Shown here piece after piece: positions 37,575 through 45,112 of a stretch of DNA of 45,112 bases. The notes below the pieces were generated by a model. That model searched no databases. It saw only the letters and a program-made list of their open reading frames with translations, and was not told where the DNA came from. This DNA comes from an uncultured Burkholderiales bacterium (GTDB taxonomy: Bacteria; Pseudomonadota; Gammaproteobacteria; Burkholderiales; Burkholderiaceae_C): assembly GCA_903887325.1 (NCBI GenBank), contig CAISPG010000116.1, forward strand, positions 1 through 45,112. Direction: 5' to 3'. Within the stretch, counting starts at the first letter, position 1. Each line of letters opens with the position of its first letter. A program made the position numbers and the translations under genes.

Positions 37575-38498
37575 GTGCTGAAACAAAGAACGCTTCAAAC
37601 CCTGACCCGCGCGGTCGGTGTCGGTTTGCACAGCGGGCAGCGTGTCGAGTTGACACTGCGTCCCGCCGGGCCCGACACCGGTATCGTGTTCAGACGTATC
37701 GACCTGGCTCACCCGGTGGACATACCCGTGGGCGCGTTGGCCGTCACCGATACGCGCATGGCGTCCACCATCGAAGCCCACGGCGCTAAGGTGCATACGG
37801 TCGAGCACCTCATGTCTGCCTGCTGCGGGCTCGGTCTGGACAATTTGTACATAGACATCACGGCCGAAGAAGTCCCTATCCTCGACGGCTCTTCCTCATC
37901 CTTTGTGTTTTTATTGCAAAGCGCCGGTATTGCCTTGCAAAACGCACCCAAGCGTTTTGTGCGTATCCTCAAAGAGGTGGTGGTGCGCGAAGGCGAGGGC
38001 GACAAGGAAAAATGGGCCGGTCTGTTTCCTCACCATGGCTTTAAGCTGAGTTTTGAAATTGATTTCAAACACCCGGCGGTGGATTCCACCGGTCAGGAAG
38101 TCACGTTTGACATGGACACTGGTCATTACGGTCGCGACATTGCGCGCGCCCGCACGTTCGGCTTTACCCGCGACGTAGAGCATTTGCGCTCTAACGGATT
38201 GGCCTTGGGCGGCGGAATGGACAACGCCATCGTCATGGACGATTACAAGGTGCTCAATAGCGACGGCTTGCGTTATGACGATGAATTCGCCAAACACAAA
38301 ATCCTAGACGCCATGGGTGATTTGTATTTACTGGGCAAGCCCTTGCTGGCGCATTACCGCGCATTCCGCTCGGGCCACGCCATGAATAACCGGCTGCTGC
38401 GTGAGTTGCTCAGCCGCCCCGATGCCTACGAGCTGGTGACTTTCGATGATGAGAAACTTGCCCCCAAAGGCTTGGCGCAGCTCGCGCCTGCCTGGTAA
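37575..38498 (+). CDS. lpxC: UDP-3-O-acyl-GlcNAc deacetylase LpxC
   Basis: 307 residues. Zinc deacetylase, the committed step of lipid A synthesis. Zinc ligands H78 (TVEHLMSA), H241 and D245 (HKILDAMGD) and the preceding catalytic E77 are present, as is [15 protein letters not shown] 37575 gives [21 protein letters not shown], the family N-terminus. It lies nine bases after ftsZ and closes the cluster. No clear terminator is visible in the 36 bases before the convergent ruvC. Confidence 0.97.
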   Translation: MLKQRTLQTLTRAVGVGLHSGQRVELTLRPAGPDTGIVFRRIDLAHPVDIPVGALAVTDTRMASTIEAHGAKVHTVEHLMSACCGLGLDNLYIDITAEEVPILDGSSSSFVFLLQSAGIALQNAPKRFVRILKEVVVREGEGDKEKWAGLFPHHGFKLSFEIDFKHPAVDSTGQEVTFDMDTGHYGRDIARARTFGFTRDVEHLRSNGLALGGGMDNAIVMDDYKVLNSDGLRYDDEFAKHKILDAMGDLYLLGKPLLAHYRAFRSGHAMNNRLLRELLSRPDAYELVTFDDEKLAPKGLAQLAPAW

Positions 38499-38534
38499 AC
38501 CGAGCGAAGTCGGCAACGTCGGCAGCCCAAGCCT

Positions 38535-39083
38535 TTAACCCCCACGACCACCGCGCAACATGCCGCTGGATTTGGCGCGACCCATGCCCGCGTCTTGCAT
38601 CGTCGCCATGCTGCGAGCCGCATGCGCATGTGTGATGGCCAAGCCGAGCGCATCGGCCGCATCCGGGCCGGGCAGCCCGGGCAGATTCAATAAACGCTTG
38701 ACCATTTCCTGTACCTGAGCCTTGGCGGCTTTGCCGTGACCGGCTATGGCTTTTTTCATTTGCAAAGCGGTGTATTCGGCCACGCTTAATTGTTGATGAA
38801 CCAGAGCCGCCAGGCAGGCGCCACGGGCCTGACCCAGCAGCAGCGTGGCTTGCGGGTTGACGTTGACGAACACAATTTCCAAAGCCGCGCAATCCGGTTG
38901 GTAGCGTTGCGCGACTTCGCTGATGCCGTCAAACAGCACGCCAATGCGGGCCGCAAGGTCTGCACGCGGTAAATGCGTGGTGCTGATGGTGCCGCTGGCC
39001 ACATAAGTAAGTTGACCGCCGTTGAAATCAACCACGCCGAAACCCGTGGTTTGCAAGCCCGGGTCTATGCCCAGCACTTTCAC
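38535..39083 (-). CDS. ruvC: Crossover junction endodeoxyribonuclease RuvC
   Basis: 182 residues. Resolves Holliday junctions with RuvAB. The four metal-binding acids are D7 ([13 protein letters not shown]), E69 (ALEIVFVN), D141 and D144 ([16 protein letters not shown]). ATG 39083 overlaps the stop of mtgA (ATGA), so it is the last gene of the four-gene operon. The C-terminus is Gly/Arg-rich ([11 protein letters not shown]). Confidence 0.96.
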   Translation of the reverse strand: MKVLGIDPGLQTTGFGVVDFNGGQLTYVASGTISTTHLPRADLAARIGVLFDGISEVAQRYQPDCAALEIVFVNVNPQATLLLGQARGACLAALVHQQLSVAEYTALQMKKAIAGHGKAAKAQVQEMVKRLLNLPGLPGPDAADALGLAITHAHAARSMATMQDAGMGRAKSSGMLRGGRGG

Positions 39084-39820
39084 GGTAGCACCGCCGCGCC
39101 CATGCGCCCTAGGATCACCTGAGAGCGATCAGTCAGGTAAGGCGACTGCGGCAGTTTCTCGAAATACTTGGGACGCGGCAGCATCACTGCCAAGCGCGCC
39201 GATTCCCAGGGCGTCAATTGCGCCGCAGGTTTGGAAAAATAATGCCGCGCAGCAGCTTCGGCACCGAACACGCCTTTGCCCCATTCGACATGGTTCAAAT
39301 AAATTTCCAGAATGCGTTGTTTGCTCAAACAGCTCTCCAGCGCCAGCGTGATCAACAGCTCCTGGCCTTTGCGCAAAAAATTGCGTTCGCCGGATAAAAA
39401 CAGGTTCTTCGCCAGTTGTTGCGTGATGGTCGAGCCGCCCACCACTTTAGGCGTCTTACCATTGGTAGAGGAACGCGACTGCGCTTTTTCATTGCGCTGC
39501 CAGGCCTTTTCAATCGCCTGCCATTGCACACCGTCGTGGCTGGCAAACACATCGTCTTCGGAAGCAATCACTGCGCGACTCAGGCTGCTGTTGATGCGCG
39601 AGGCCGGCATCCATTCCTGGTGCCAGCGCATGCCTTGCTCGTTGTGCAGCAGTTGCGCGATTTGCGATCGTTCAAATGCCGTAGAGCCCGGGTCTATGTA
39701 GCGCAGCATGAAGACACGCGCCAGAAAATACAACTGCAAACCCACACCGGCGAGCAACAGCAACAGCACAAACCGACGCCATGCGCGCCAGCCGGTCATT
39801 CGTTTCACATCCAAGCCCAT
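39080..39820 (-). CDS. mtgA: Monofunctional peptidoglycan glycosyltransferase
   Basis: 246 residues. One N-terminal membrane helix (about 17–37), then a GT51 domain: catalytic E88 in [43 protein letters not shown] and [22 protein letters not shown]. No transpeptidase domain. It polymerises lipid II glycan chains, so its product joins the pathway encoded by the dcw cluster. ATG 39820 (MGLDVKRM) starts one base after the upstream TonB-domain gene; ATG 39799 is an alternative. Confidence 0.96.
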   Translation of the reverse strand: MGLDVKRMTGWRAWRRFVLLLLLAGVGLQLYFLARVFMLRYIDPGSTAFERSQIAQLLHNEQGMRWHQEWMPASRINSSLSRAVIASEDDVFASHDGVQWQAIEKAWQRNEKAQSRSSTNGKTPKVVGGSTITQQLAKNLFLSGERNFLRKGQELLITLALESCLSKQRILEIYLNHVEWGKGVFGAEAAARHYFSKPAAQLTPWESARLAVMLPRPKYFEKLPQSPYLTDRSQVILGRMGAAVLP

Positions 39821-39821
39821 G

Positions 39822-40685
39822 TCATTGTTCCGGGTTATCGGCTTGCACCGTCTGGTTTCGCTTAAAGGTATAGCGCGAGACCATGGCCAACTGGTCGAAT
39901 TCGCGCTTCATTTCAGCCGTGAACGGACCGAACGGACCGGCGTTTTCCGCCAGCGACAGTGCCAGTTTGTCCAGTTCGGGCTGGCCTGAACTTTTCACCA
40001 CTTGCGATGCAATGACACGGCCTTGCGCATTCACCGTCAGCACCAATGTCAAGCTGCCGTAAAGCTTGCGGCCTTGGATTTGCGGGAAAAAACGCGTGCC
40101 GTGTTCTTCAATCAAACGCCGCATGTGGTCGTGGTAGAGCGCATAACTGACTTCGCGTGTGGACGGGCTGACGTAACGCGTGCGCGGTCTGGCGTTTTGT
40201 TCGTTGATGCGTTGCTCAATCTCGGCCAGCGTGTCGAGCAACTGACGTCGCTGTTGATCCATGGCCGCCGCCTCGCTCGCGTTGGCCGACTCTCGGGTGC
40301 TGTTGATACTGAGTTGTTGTTTGACTTGAGCCAGCAGCGCGCTTTGCTGTTGTTTCAACTGGCGCAATTTGGCCGTTGCCGCATCGTCTGCCTGGCCGCT
40401 TTGACGGCGCTCGGACAGGGGCAGCGGCGACTGGGCGCGGCCCTGGGCCACGTCGCCGCCGCCTTGCAAATTGGCTTGCGCCAGCGCTTGCGGTTTGTCG
40501 GGTGCATCGGCGCTGCTGCGCGCATTCACCAGAATAATGTCCAGCGGCATTTGCGTCATCAAGCGGTCAAAGCCTTGCGGATCCGCCAACCTGAAAACCA
40601 GCAAACCTGCATGCAATAGCAGCGACACAACGATGGCAATCTGCATGGGCGTCAAACGTAGCGGCATGCTGATGGCCATCTTCAT
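39822..40685 (-). CDS. TonB C-terminal-domain envelope protein
   Basis: 287 residues from ATG 40685, which shares one base with the stop of the upstream nuclease gene; an in-frame TTG one codon earlier is less likely. One N-terminal membrane helix (about 14–31), a long charged and Gln-rich linker with a coiled coil (about 105–160, KLRQLKQQQSALLAQVKQQL), then a TonB-like C-terminal domain (RFFPQIQGRKLYGSLTLVLT, VVKSSGQPELDKLAL). The linker has no Pro-Glu/Pro-Lys repeats typical of true TonB. No exbB/exbD are nearby, so it may not energise outer membrane transport; an envelope-spanning role beside mtgA is possible. Confidence 0.8.
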   Translation of the reverse strand: MKMAISMPLRLTPMQIAIVVSLLLHAGLLVFRLADPQGFDRLMTQMPLDIILVNARSSADAPDKPQALAQANLQGGGDVAQGRAQSPLPLSERRQSGQADDAATAKLRQLKQQQSALLAQVKQQLSINSTRESANASEAAAMDQQRRQLLDTLAEIEQRINEQNARPRTRYVSPSTREVSYALYHDHMRRLIEEHGTRFFPQIQGRKLYGSLTLVLTVNAQGRVIASQVVKSSGQPELDKLALSLAENAGPFGPFTAEMKREFDQLAMVSRYTFKRNQTVQADNPEQ

Positions 40686-42760
40686 CAAGCGGCTGACTCA
40701 GACCCGCCGGTGGCTGCGGGCGCATCGCCTTCAGTGGCTTCATCCAAATCCATGGCAATGGTCAGCGGTCCCGCGCTGATTTCTTCGTCGGCACTGTCTT
40801 CTTCCATTGCTGACGGTGCATCCAGCAGCGCAAGGAAGGTGGCCGATACATCCAGCGCCATGCTGTCGACATGACCGAGCCGCACGCGCACCAGAGCACC
40901 GCGCTCCAGCGGCGGCGCGGCGTGCAGGCTGAGCACCAGCGGCAGGGCAACGGCGCGCACCACCGGCGCTTCTCCGGGAAAAGACTTGATGACCGTGGCG
41001 TCAATCTCTTGCAACTGCTGTTGTTGCAGGTATTGCAGTGTCCAGTAACGCTCCATGGTACCTTGGTTGGTGTTGTAAGCGCTGTAAGCATCTTCAAACG
41101 CCGACACGATGGACATCAGACCGGCGTCTTTGGGTTTGAACGGCGCGGCGAGTGCGGCAGTGGCACCGTGGCGCACGCACGCCAACAGTTGCCACTGATT
41201 CACCAGATCGGTGTAACGGCGCAGCGGTGACGTGCTCCACGCATAACAGGAAACACCAATGCCTGCGTGCGGCAAAGCACGCGTGCCCATGCGCACCTTG
41301 ATGCCGGGCGCCAGACTGGCTTGACTGCGGTAGAGGCCCGGCACGCCCAAGTCGGCCAGCCACTGGCCCCAGCTGCTGTTGGCCAAAATCATGGCCTCGG
41401 CGACGATCAAATCGAGTGCCGCGCCGCGCGGGCGAATGCTCAGGTGCACGGTTTCGTCACCACGCGGGCCGTTGTCGCCAACACCATCGACGCGGAAATT
41501 GAAGTCGGGGCGGTTGAACTGCTCGGGCTTGCCGCGCACCAGTTCACGTTTAGCTTTGAGGTGACGCGCCAGACGGTGCATGAAGCGCAGTTCTGCGCGT
41601 GGCAGTCCGGCATCCAGTGTGGTGTCTTCGTGCGAGAACGATGCATCGCTCAGCCAGGCTTCGGTGACGATGTGGTCGAGTTTGTCGTGGCGCAAATTGG
41701 CGACGATGGGCACTTTTTCCAAGCGCGTCACCGTGCTTTGCACCTCCAGCGTGTCTTCGTCAAAGCTGACATAAAGTGAAAGTGCAGGACAGGCTTTGCC
41801 CGCATCCAGCGTATAGGTTTGCACCACGCTGTCGGGCAGCATGGTGATTTTGTGGCCCGGCATGTACACCGTGGACAAACGCTGGCGGGCGACCATGTCT
41901 ATCGCGTCGCCGGGTTGCAAAGCCAGCGCAGGTGCTGCGATGTGAATGCCCAACACCACCGTACCGCTGCCCAAGCCTTGCACCGACAAGGCGTCGTCAA
42001 TTTCAGTGGTTTGGGAATCGTCGATGGAATAGGCTTGCACATTGGCCAGCGGCAGGTCTTGCGGCAGCGCCGGGGCTTGCAAGGCGGTAAAGCCGGTACC
42101 CTTGGGGAAATGCTCGAACAAAAACCGCTGCCAATGAAAGTCATAAGCGCTTTGGATGGCACCGGCTTGTTGCAACAGTGTCAGTGGCGGGCGTTGGCTT
42201 TGCTTGGCGGCCAGCACCACGGCTTTGTACTCGGGGGCGTTTTTGTCCGGCTTGAACAGAATTTTGTAGAGCTGGGTTTGCACCGCTGCCGGGCATTGGC
42301 CGTCCACCAAGTCTTGTGCCCATTCTTCGATTTGCGCTTGCAGCTGTTTTTTCTTTTCAATCGCTACCAGTGCCTGCGCGATGATGTCAGCCGGTGCTTT
42401 TTTGAACCTGCCTTTGCCGGCGCGACGGAAATAATGCGGCGCTTCAGACAGCTTCAACAAACAAGCGACCTGTTCGGTCAGCGTGGCTTTGTCGCTGAAA
42501 TACTCAGCTGCCAGTTCTGCGAAAGAAAATTCATCCGGTGGCGCAAATTCCCAGGCCAACTCCAACTCTATGGTGTCGGCCGTTGCGGAGGCGGCTTGCA
42601 GCAGCTCGGGCGGTTGGGGTTTGTCAAAACGCAGCAAAACCTGCGCGGTTTTCACTTTCACCCGTTTCCCGGATGCCAGCTCCATTTGCGCCGATGTGTC
42701 TGCTTCGGACAGCACCCGGCCACTGTGGAGTTTGCCGGCTTCTTCAAATAATGCGTACAT
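40685..42760 (-). CDS. RNase II/R-family 3'-5' exoribonuclease
   Basis: 691 residues. The RNB catalytic domain has the magnesium-binding cluster IDDSQTTEIDDA (246–257), then GIHIAAPALAL, RQRLSTVYMPGHKITMLPD and the C-terminal active-site block CYAWSTSPLRRYTDLVNQWQL. An N-terminal region (1–230) replaces the classical cold-shock domains, and a short S1-like OB region may follow (about 600–660). The acidic tail (EEDSADEEISAGPLT) is notable. It degrades RNA processively from the 3' end. The layout differs from E. coli RNase II and RNase R, so no symbol is given. It is the first gene of the operon with the TonB-domain gene, mtgA and ruvC. The 97 bases between it and the next gene hold only a small GAGGA/TCCTC hairpin (42780–42793). 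Confidence 0.9.
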   Translation of the reverse strand: MYALFEEAGKLHSGRVLSEADTSAQMELASGKRVKVKTAQVLLRFDKPQPPELLQAASATADTIELELAWEFAPPDEFSFAELAAEYFSDKATLTEQVACLLKLSEAPHYFRRAGKGRFKKAPADIIAQALVAIEKKKQLQAQIEEWAQDLVDGQCPAAVQTQLYKILFKPDKNAPEYKAVVLAAKQSQRPPLTLLQQAGAIQSAYDFHWQRFLFEHFPKGTGFTALQAPALPQDLPLANVQAYSIDDSQTTEIDDALSVQGLGSGTVVLGIHIAAPALALQPGDAIDMVARQRLSTVYMPGHKITMLPDSVVQTYTLDAGKACPALSLYVSFDEDTLEVQSTVTRLEKVPIVANLRHDKLDHIVTEAWLSDASFSHEDTTLDAGLPRAELRFMHRLARHLKAKRELVRGKPEQFNRPDFNFRVDGVGDNGPRGDETVHLSIRPRGAALDLIVAEAMILANSSWGQWLADLGVPGLYRSQASLAPGIKVRMGTRALPHAGIGVSCYAWSTSPLRRYTDLVNQWQLLACVRHGATAALAAPFKPKDAGLMSIVSAFEDAYSAYNTNQGTMERYWTLQYLQQQQLQEIDATVIKSFPGEAPVVRAVALPLVLSLHAAPPLERGALVRVRLGHVDSMALDVSATFLALLDAPSAMEEDSADEEISAGPLTIAMDLDEATEGDAPAATGGSESAA

Positions 42761-42857
42761 GGGCGTGATTGTCCCATGCGAGGACCATTCCTCAAGCTTA
42801 GGCTTCCCAGCCAGTGGCTTTCTACTTGAGCGGGAATAAGCTGCAGCAACTCAACAC

Positions 42858-44849
42858 TTAGGCGACCAACACCCCGTTGTTAATCAGTTGTTGCAATGAG
42901 GTGTTGGTGCCTAGGCTGGCGTTTTCCAAAACAATGGTTTGAACAACGCTGCTGTTAGCACCCGTGTCTATGTCAATTCTCGCCGCCGTGTTGCCACTGG
43001 CTGCAGTGAAGCTCACCCAGTCGCTCAAAGAAGAACCTTGGTAGCCCAACGCGCTCAACAAACCAGAGATGTCCATCTTGTCGCCGCTGCTACCGTCCCA
43101 GGCCTTGAAGTCTTTGATGGTGTCTGTGCTCAAGCTGCCAGCGCTGGCATCCCCGGCATTCCACTGGAAGGTGTCGTTGTCTGACGTATTCAGCGTTGTG
43201 ATGGCCCTCGTCATTTCAACCGGGTTTGTCAAAACATCGCCATTGCCGCTGGTTTGAAATTTGACGGTGTAAACAGCTGCTGCACCACTCCCGGTGGAGG
43301 CCAATGCGCTGCTCAGCCAGCCGCTGGTCAGGTTGCCGCTGATGCTGTAGCTGCCGCCAACCGAAGAAGGGGTGCCACCGGTTGAAATGCCGGATAAAGC
43401 GCTGGCCAATTCCTGACCGGTCAGATCGCGAACCGCAGTGATGGTCAAACCTGCCACTGACAGCGTATCTCCAGCACTCAGTGTGTCGCTGGGCGTGAAA
43501 ATGAAACTGGCTGACTCTGGCGAAGCTGCTGCGCCGTTGACATAGGTATAGGCGTATTTAGTGATGGTGTTGGTGCCGCCACGCCCCCATAAGGTGTCGT
43601 TGCCGCTGCCGCCGATGATGAGGTCGTTACCAAAACCGCCCATGATCCAGTCGTCGCCGGCACCGCCGTCTATGGTGTCGTCGCCGTTACCCATGACCTG
43701 GTTGAAGATATCGCTGTTGGGGGTGCCCAAGTCAGAAATCACCTTGTTGTAAATCTGCGGGTCAAGTCCTGCTGTGACTGAATTGGTGTCATCTTGACCT
43801 GTCGCAGACACGCCGCCGCCGCCACCGCCACCAGAACCTGCAGAGCCCCAGGCACCCGCCAGACCGGTTCTGCTGTGACCTAGGGTGCTGGCAAATCCAT
43901 CGGTTGCATCCCCGGGCAATATGTTGTTGCTGTAGCCGTTTCCGCCGCCAATGCCGCCTTTGCCAAAAGCATCAGCAAAGCCACGCCTGTTACCGCCGCC
44001 GCCACCGCCGCCATAGCCGCCATTGGTACCTAAAATAAGGGAATTGACAGTTTGGTATGAGCCAGAAAAGCCATCGCCAAACAAAATATCATTGCCTGCA
44101 CCGCCGCTGATGCTGTCAGCCGCGCCGCCGGCTTTGCCGGGTAAACCTAAGGTGTTTCCATTGGCCAAAGCGATCATGGCACCTGCGCCACCGCCTGAGC
44201 CATCGCCAAAAATAATATCTTCGTAGTCTGAGCCGTTAAGCGTATCTTTATTGGCCTGTCCGTTCACGCCTGACACGCCGTTGTTGGTAGACCAGGGCGC
44301 ACCGCCGCCGCCGCCGCCGGATGCGTCGCCGAAAACAAGCTTGCCCGAGTGCAACAACGCGTTTGATGGAAACACAGCGCCCGTGACTAAAAACCCAGAA
44401 GGGGTGGTGACTGATGGACTGTCCATACCGGCCACAGTGTCTGTCACTTTGGCGGTGAAAGTCGGCATGGTGTTTTCGCTGCCGTTATAAAAAGATACAT
44501 TGCCAGCGGTGACATCTGCCAAAGTGAAATTGCTGATTTTGTTTTTATAAATGATTGCAGTGACATTGCTCTCGGTATTGCTAGAGGATTGGAACGTCAC
44601 CTGGTTGCCGTTGCTGGCGTCTGAAGTTGAGTCCCACAATGCCAGAGTGCCACTGAAGCTACCGAGTGACGTGGTAGGTGTAATGCCGCTGGATTTGCCC
44701 CTGAACAAGGCCGCCACTTGTGTGGCTGTCGCCGCTTGAGAAGCGACAAAACTCAGGTTGCCCAGCGTCACCATGTCGCCGGCTGACATATCGGAAAAAG
44801 TAACTCTGGCTGATTCAAAAGCGCTATCTCTTCGTTGTCCACGGCCCAC
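42858..44849 (-). CDS. RTX-type secreted protein, C-terminal part (frame broken upstream)
   Basis: 663 residues, Gly/Ser/Asn/Asp-rich, with very few Lys/Arg and no Cys. Five or so RTX nonapeptides (GGAGNDILF; GNGDDTIDG, GAGDDWIMG, GFGNDLIIG, GSGNDTLWG) bind calcium after export. Two copies of a ~40-residue beta motif are seen: SARVTFSDMSAGDMVTLGNL at the start and SASFIFTPSDTLSAGDTLSV near residue 430. The end (DTIKDFKAWDGSSGDKMDIS, then a hydrophobic tail) matches type I secretion C-terminal target domains. Long Gly runs interrupt the RTX region. GTG 44849 is not a natural start: it lies inside the larger gene, whose frame continues on the other side of a one-base shift at 44817–44820. Family role: exported adhesin or surface-layer protein. 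Confidence 0.82.
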   Translation of the reverse strand: MGRGQRRDSAFESARVTFSDMSAGDMVTLGNLSFVASQAATATQVAALFRGKSSGITPTTSLGSFSGTLALWDSTSDASNGNQVTFQSSSNTESNVTAIIYKNKISNFTLADVTAGNVSFYNGSENTMPTFTAKVTDTVAGMDSPSVTTPSGFLVTGAVFPSNALLHSGKLVFGDASGGGGGGAPWSTNNGVSGVNGQANKDTLNGSDYEDIIFGDGSGGGAGAMIALANGNTLGLPGKAGGAADSISGGAGNDILFGDGFSGSYQTVNSLILGTNGGYGGGGGGGNRRGFADAFGKGGIGGGNGYSNNILPGDATDGFASTLGHSRTGLAGAWGSAGSGGGGGGGVSATGQDDTNSVTAGLDPQIYNKVISDLGTPNSDIFNQVMGNGDDTIDGGAGDDWIMGGFGNDLIIGGSGNDTLWGRGGTNTITKYAYTYVNGAAASPESASFIFTPSDTLSAGDTLSVAGLTITAVRDLTGQELASALSGISTGGTPSSVGGSYSISGNLTSGWLSSALASTGSGAAAVYTVKFQTSGNGDVLTNPVEMTRAITTLNTSDNDTFQWNAGDASAGSLSTDTIKDFKAWDGSSGDKMDISGLLSALGYQGSSLSDWVSFTAASGNTAARIDIDTGANSSVVQTIVLENASLGTNTSLQQLINNGVLVA

Positions 44850-45112
44850 ACCACAATGGTGTCGTGCGTTTGGGCAATTTGTGGGATCATGGTTTTGAAG
44901 TGATCTTTGATTTCCTCAGAGATTTGCTGGTTGTTGTGACTAAATTCCAGCGCCAGCATGTTTTGCTCGCTTAAATTTGCCGAGACAGAAGCCGTCGCGG
45001 GTGACGCGGCCAAGCCTTGCGTAGGCGGCGCTTTGAGCCGTATTTGAGTGATGGCGAATGTGGCTATCGTTTCCTCGTTAGGAAACGTCAATGGTTTTGG
45101 GGAATCCTTGCT
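44768..45112 (-). CDS. Upstream fragment of the same RTX-type gene, partial at the window edge
   Basis: The frame is open from the window end to a stop at 44768–44770. The visible ~100 residues before 44820 (for example LALEFSHNNQQISEEIKDHF and IVVWAVDNEEIAL) have the composition of real coding sequence; after that the frame gives LNQPELLFPICQPATW, which is the out-of-frame reading of the RTX domain. One extra T in the run of four at 44817–44820 (read on the - strand) would join it as EEIALFESARVTF to the downstream RTX part. So this is most likely the middle of one long gene rather than a separate one. No start is visible inside the window. Confidence 0.6.
   Translation of the reverse strand, partial: SKDSPKPLTFPNEETIATFAITQIRLKAPPTQGLAASPATASVSANLSEQNMLALEFSHNNQQISEEIKDHFKTMIPQIAQTHDTIVVWAVDNEEIALLNQPELLFPICQPATW

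Noticed and set aside
42761-42857. Terminator for the RTX gene
   Set aside because: The GAGGA/TCCTC hairpin is only five base pairs and lacks a T-run in the needed direction.

Overview
The window reads as a chromosomal segment of a betaproteobacterium, most likely order Burkholderiales (Comamonadaceae-like). This is inferred from gene content and order: dapF–DUF484–xerC–rlmI, a CobW-type GTPase followed by a dksA with a lysine/alanine tail, and a complete division and cell-wall (dcw) cluster ending ftsQ–ftsA–ftsZ–lpxC with no murB. The genes are packed tightly and many stops and starts overlap (ATGA). No gene-free stretch exceeds 300 bases. I saw no tRNA, rRNA, CRISPR array or intact insertion sequence.

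Region by region. 1–1692 looks like the worn end of an integrated element: an H-NS-like oligomerisation protein without the usual DNA-binding end, an unrecognised 276-residue protein, and a tyrosine recombinase that has lost its N-terminal part, closed by a strong hairpin terminator. 1713–5990 (+) holds a membrane glycosyltransferase (PMT/ArnT-like), pyrC, a DUF3025 protein and htpX. 6015–10697 (-) is a three-gene operon: a COG2509 flavoprotein, cysteine synthase, and a B12-binding-type radical SAM protein. 10800–12167 holds a Phd/VapC toxin–antitoxin pair set directly against the RNase P RNA gene (rnpB), then an orphan CopG/BrnA-like antitoxin on the other strand. 12216–13898 (-) is a Nudix plus metallo-beta-lactamase fusion, divergent from dapF–DUF484–xerC–rlmI (+). 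A CobW-family GTPase and a dksA variant with a long basic tail follow, ending in a terminator.

20318–38498 is the dcw cluster: mraZ rsmH ftsL ftsI murE murF mraY murD ftsW murG murC ddlB ftsQ ftsA ftsZ lpxC. It makes UDP-MurNAc-pentapeptide and lipid II, assembles the divisome and commits lipid A synthesis. It starts at a promoter overlapped by four 10-bp-spaced GTGNN boxes, the probable MraZ operator. 38535–42760 (-) is an operon of an RNase II/R-family nuclease, a TonB-domain protein, mtgA and ruvC. 42858–45112 (-) is the 3' end of a large RTX-type secreted protein whose reading frame is broken by a one-base homopolymer shift near 44817–44820.

I found no convincing undescribed multi-gene system. 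The observations most worth checking are a paired change in the P4 core helix of rnpB, the DksA that combines a histone-like tail with loss of the zinc ligands, the H-NS-like protein with a swapped tail, and the frameshift in the RTX protein.
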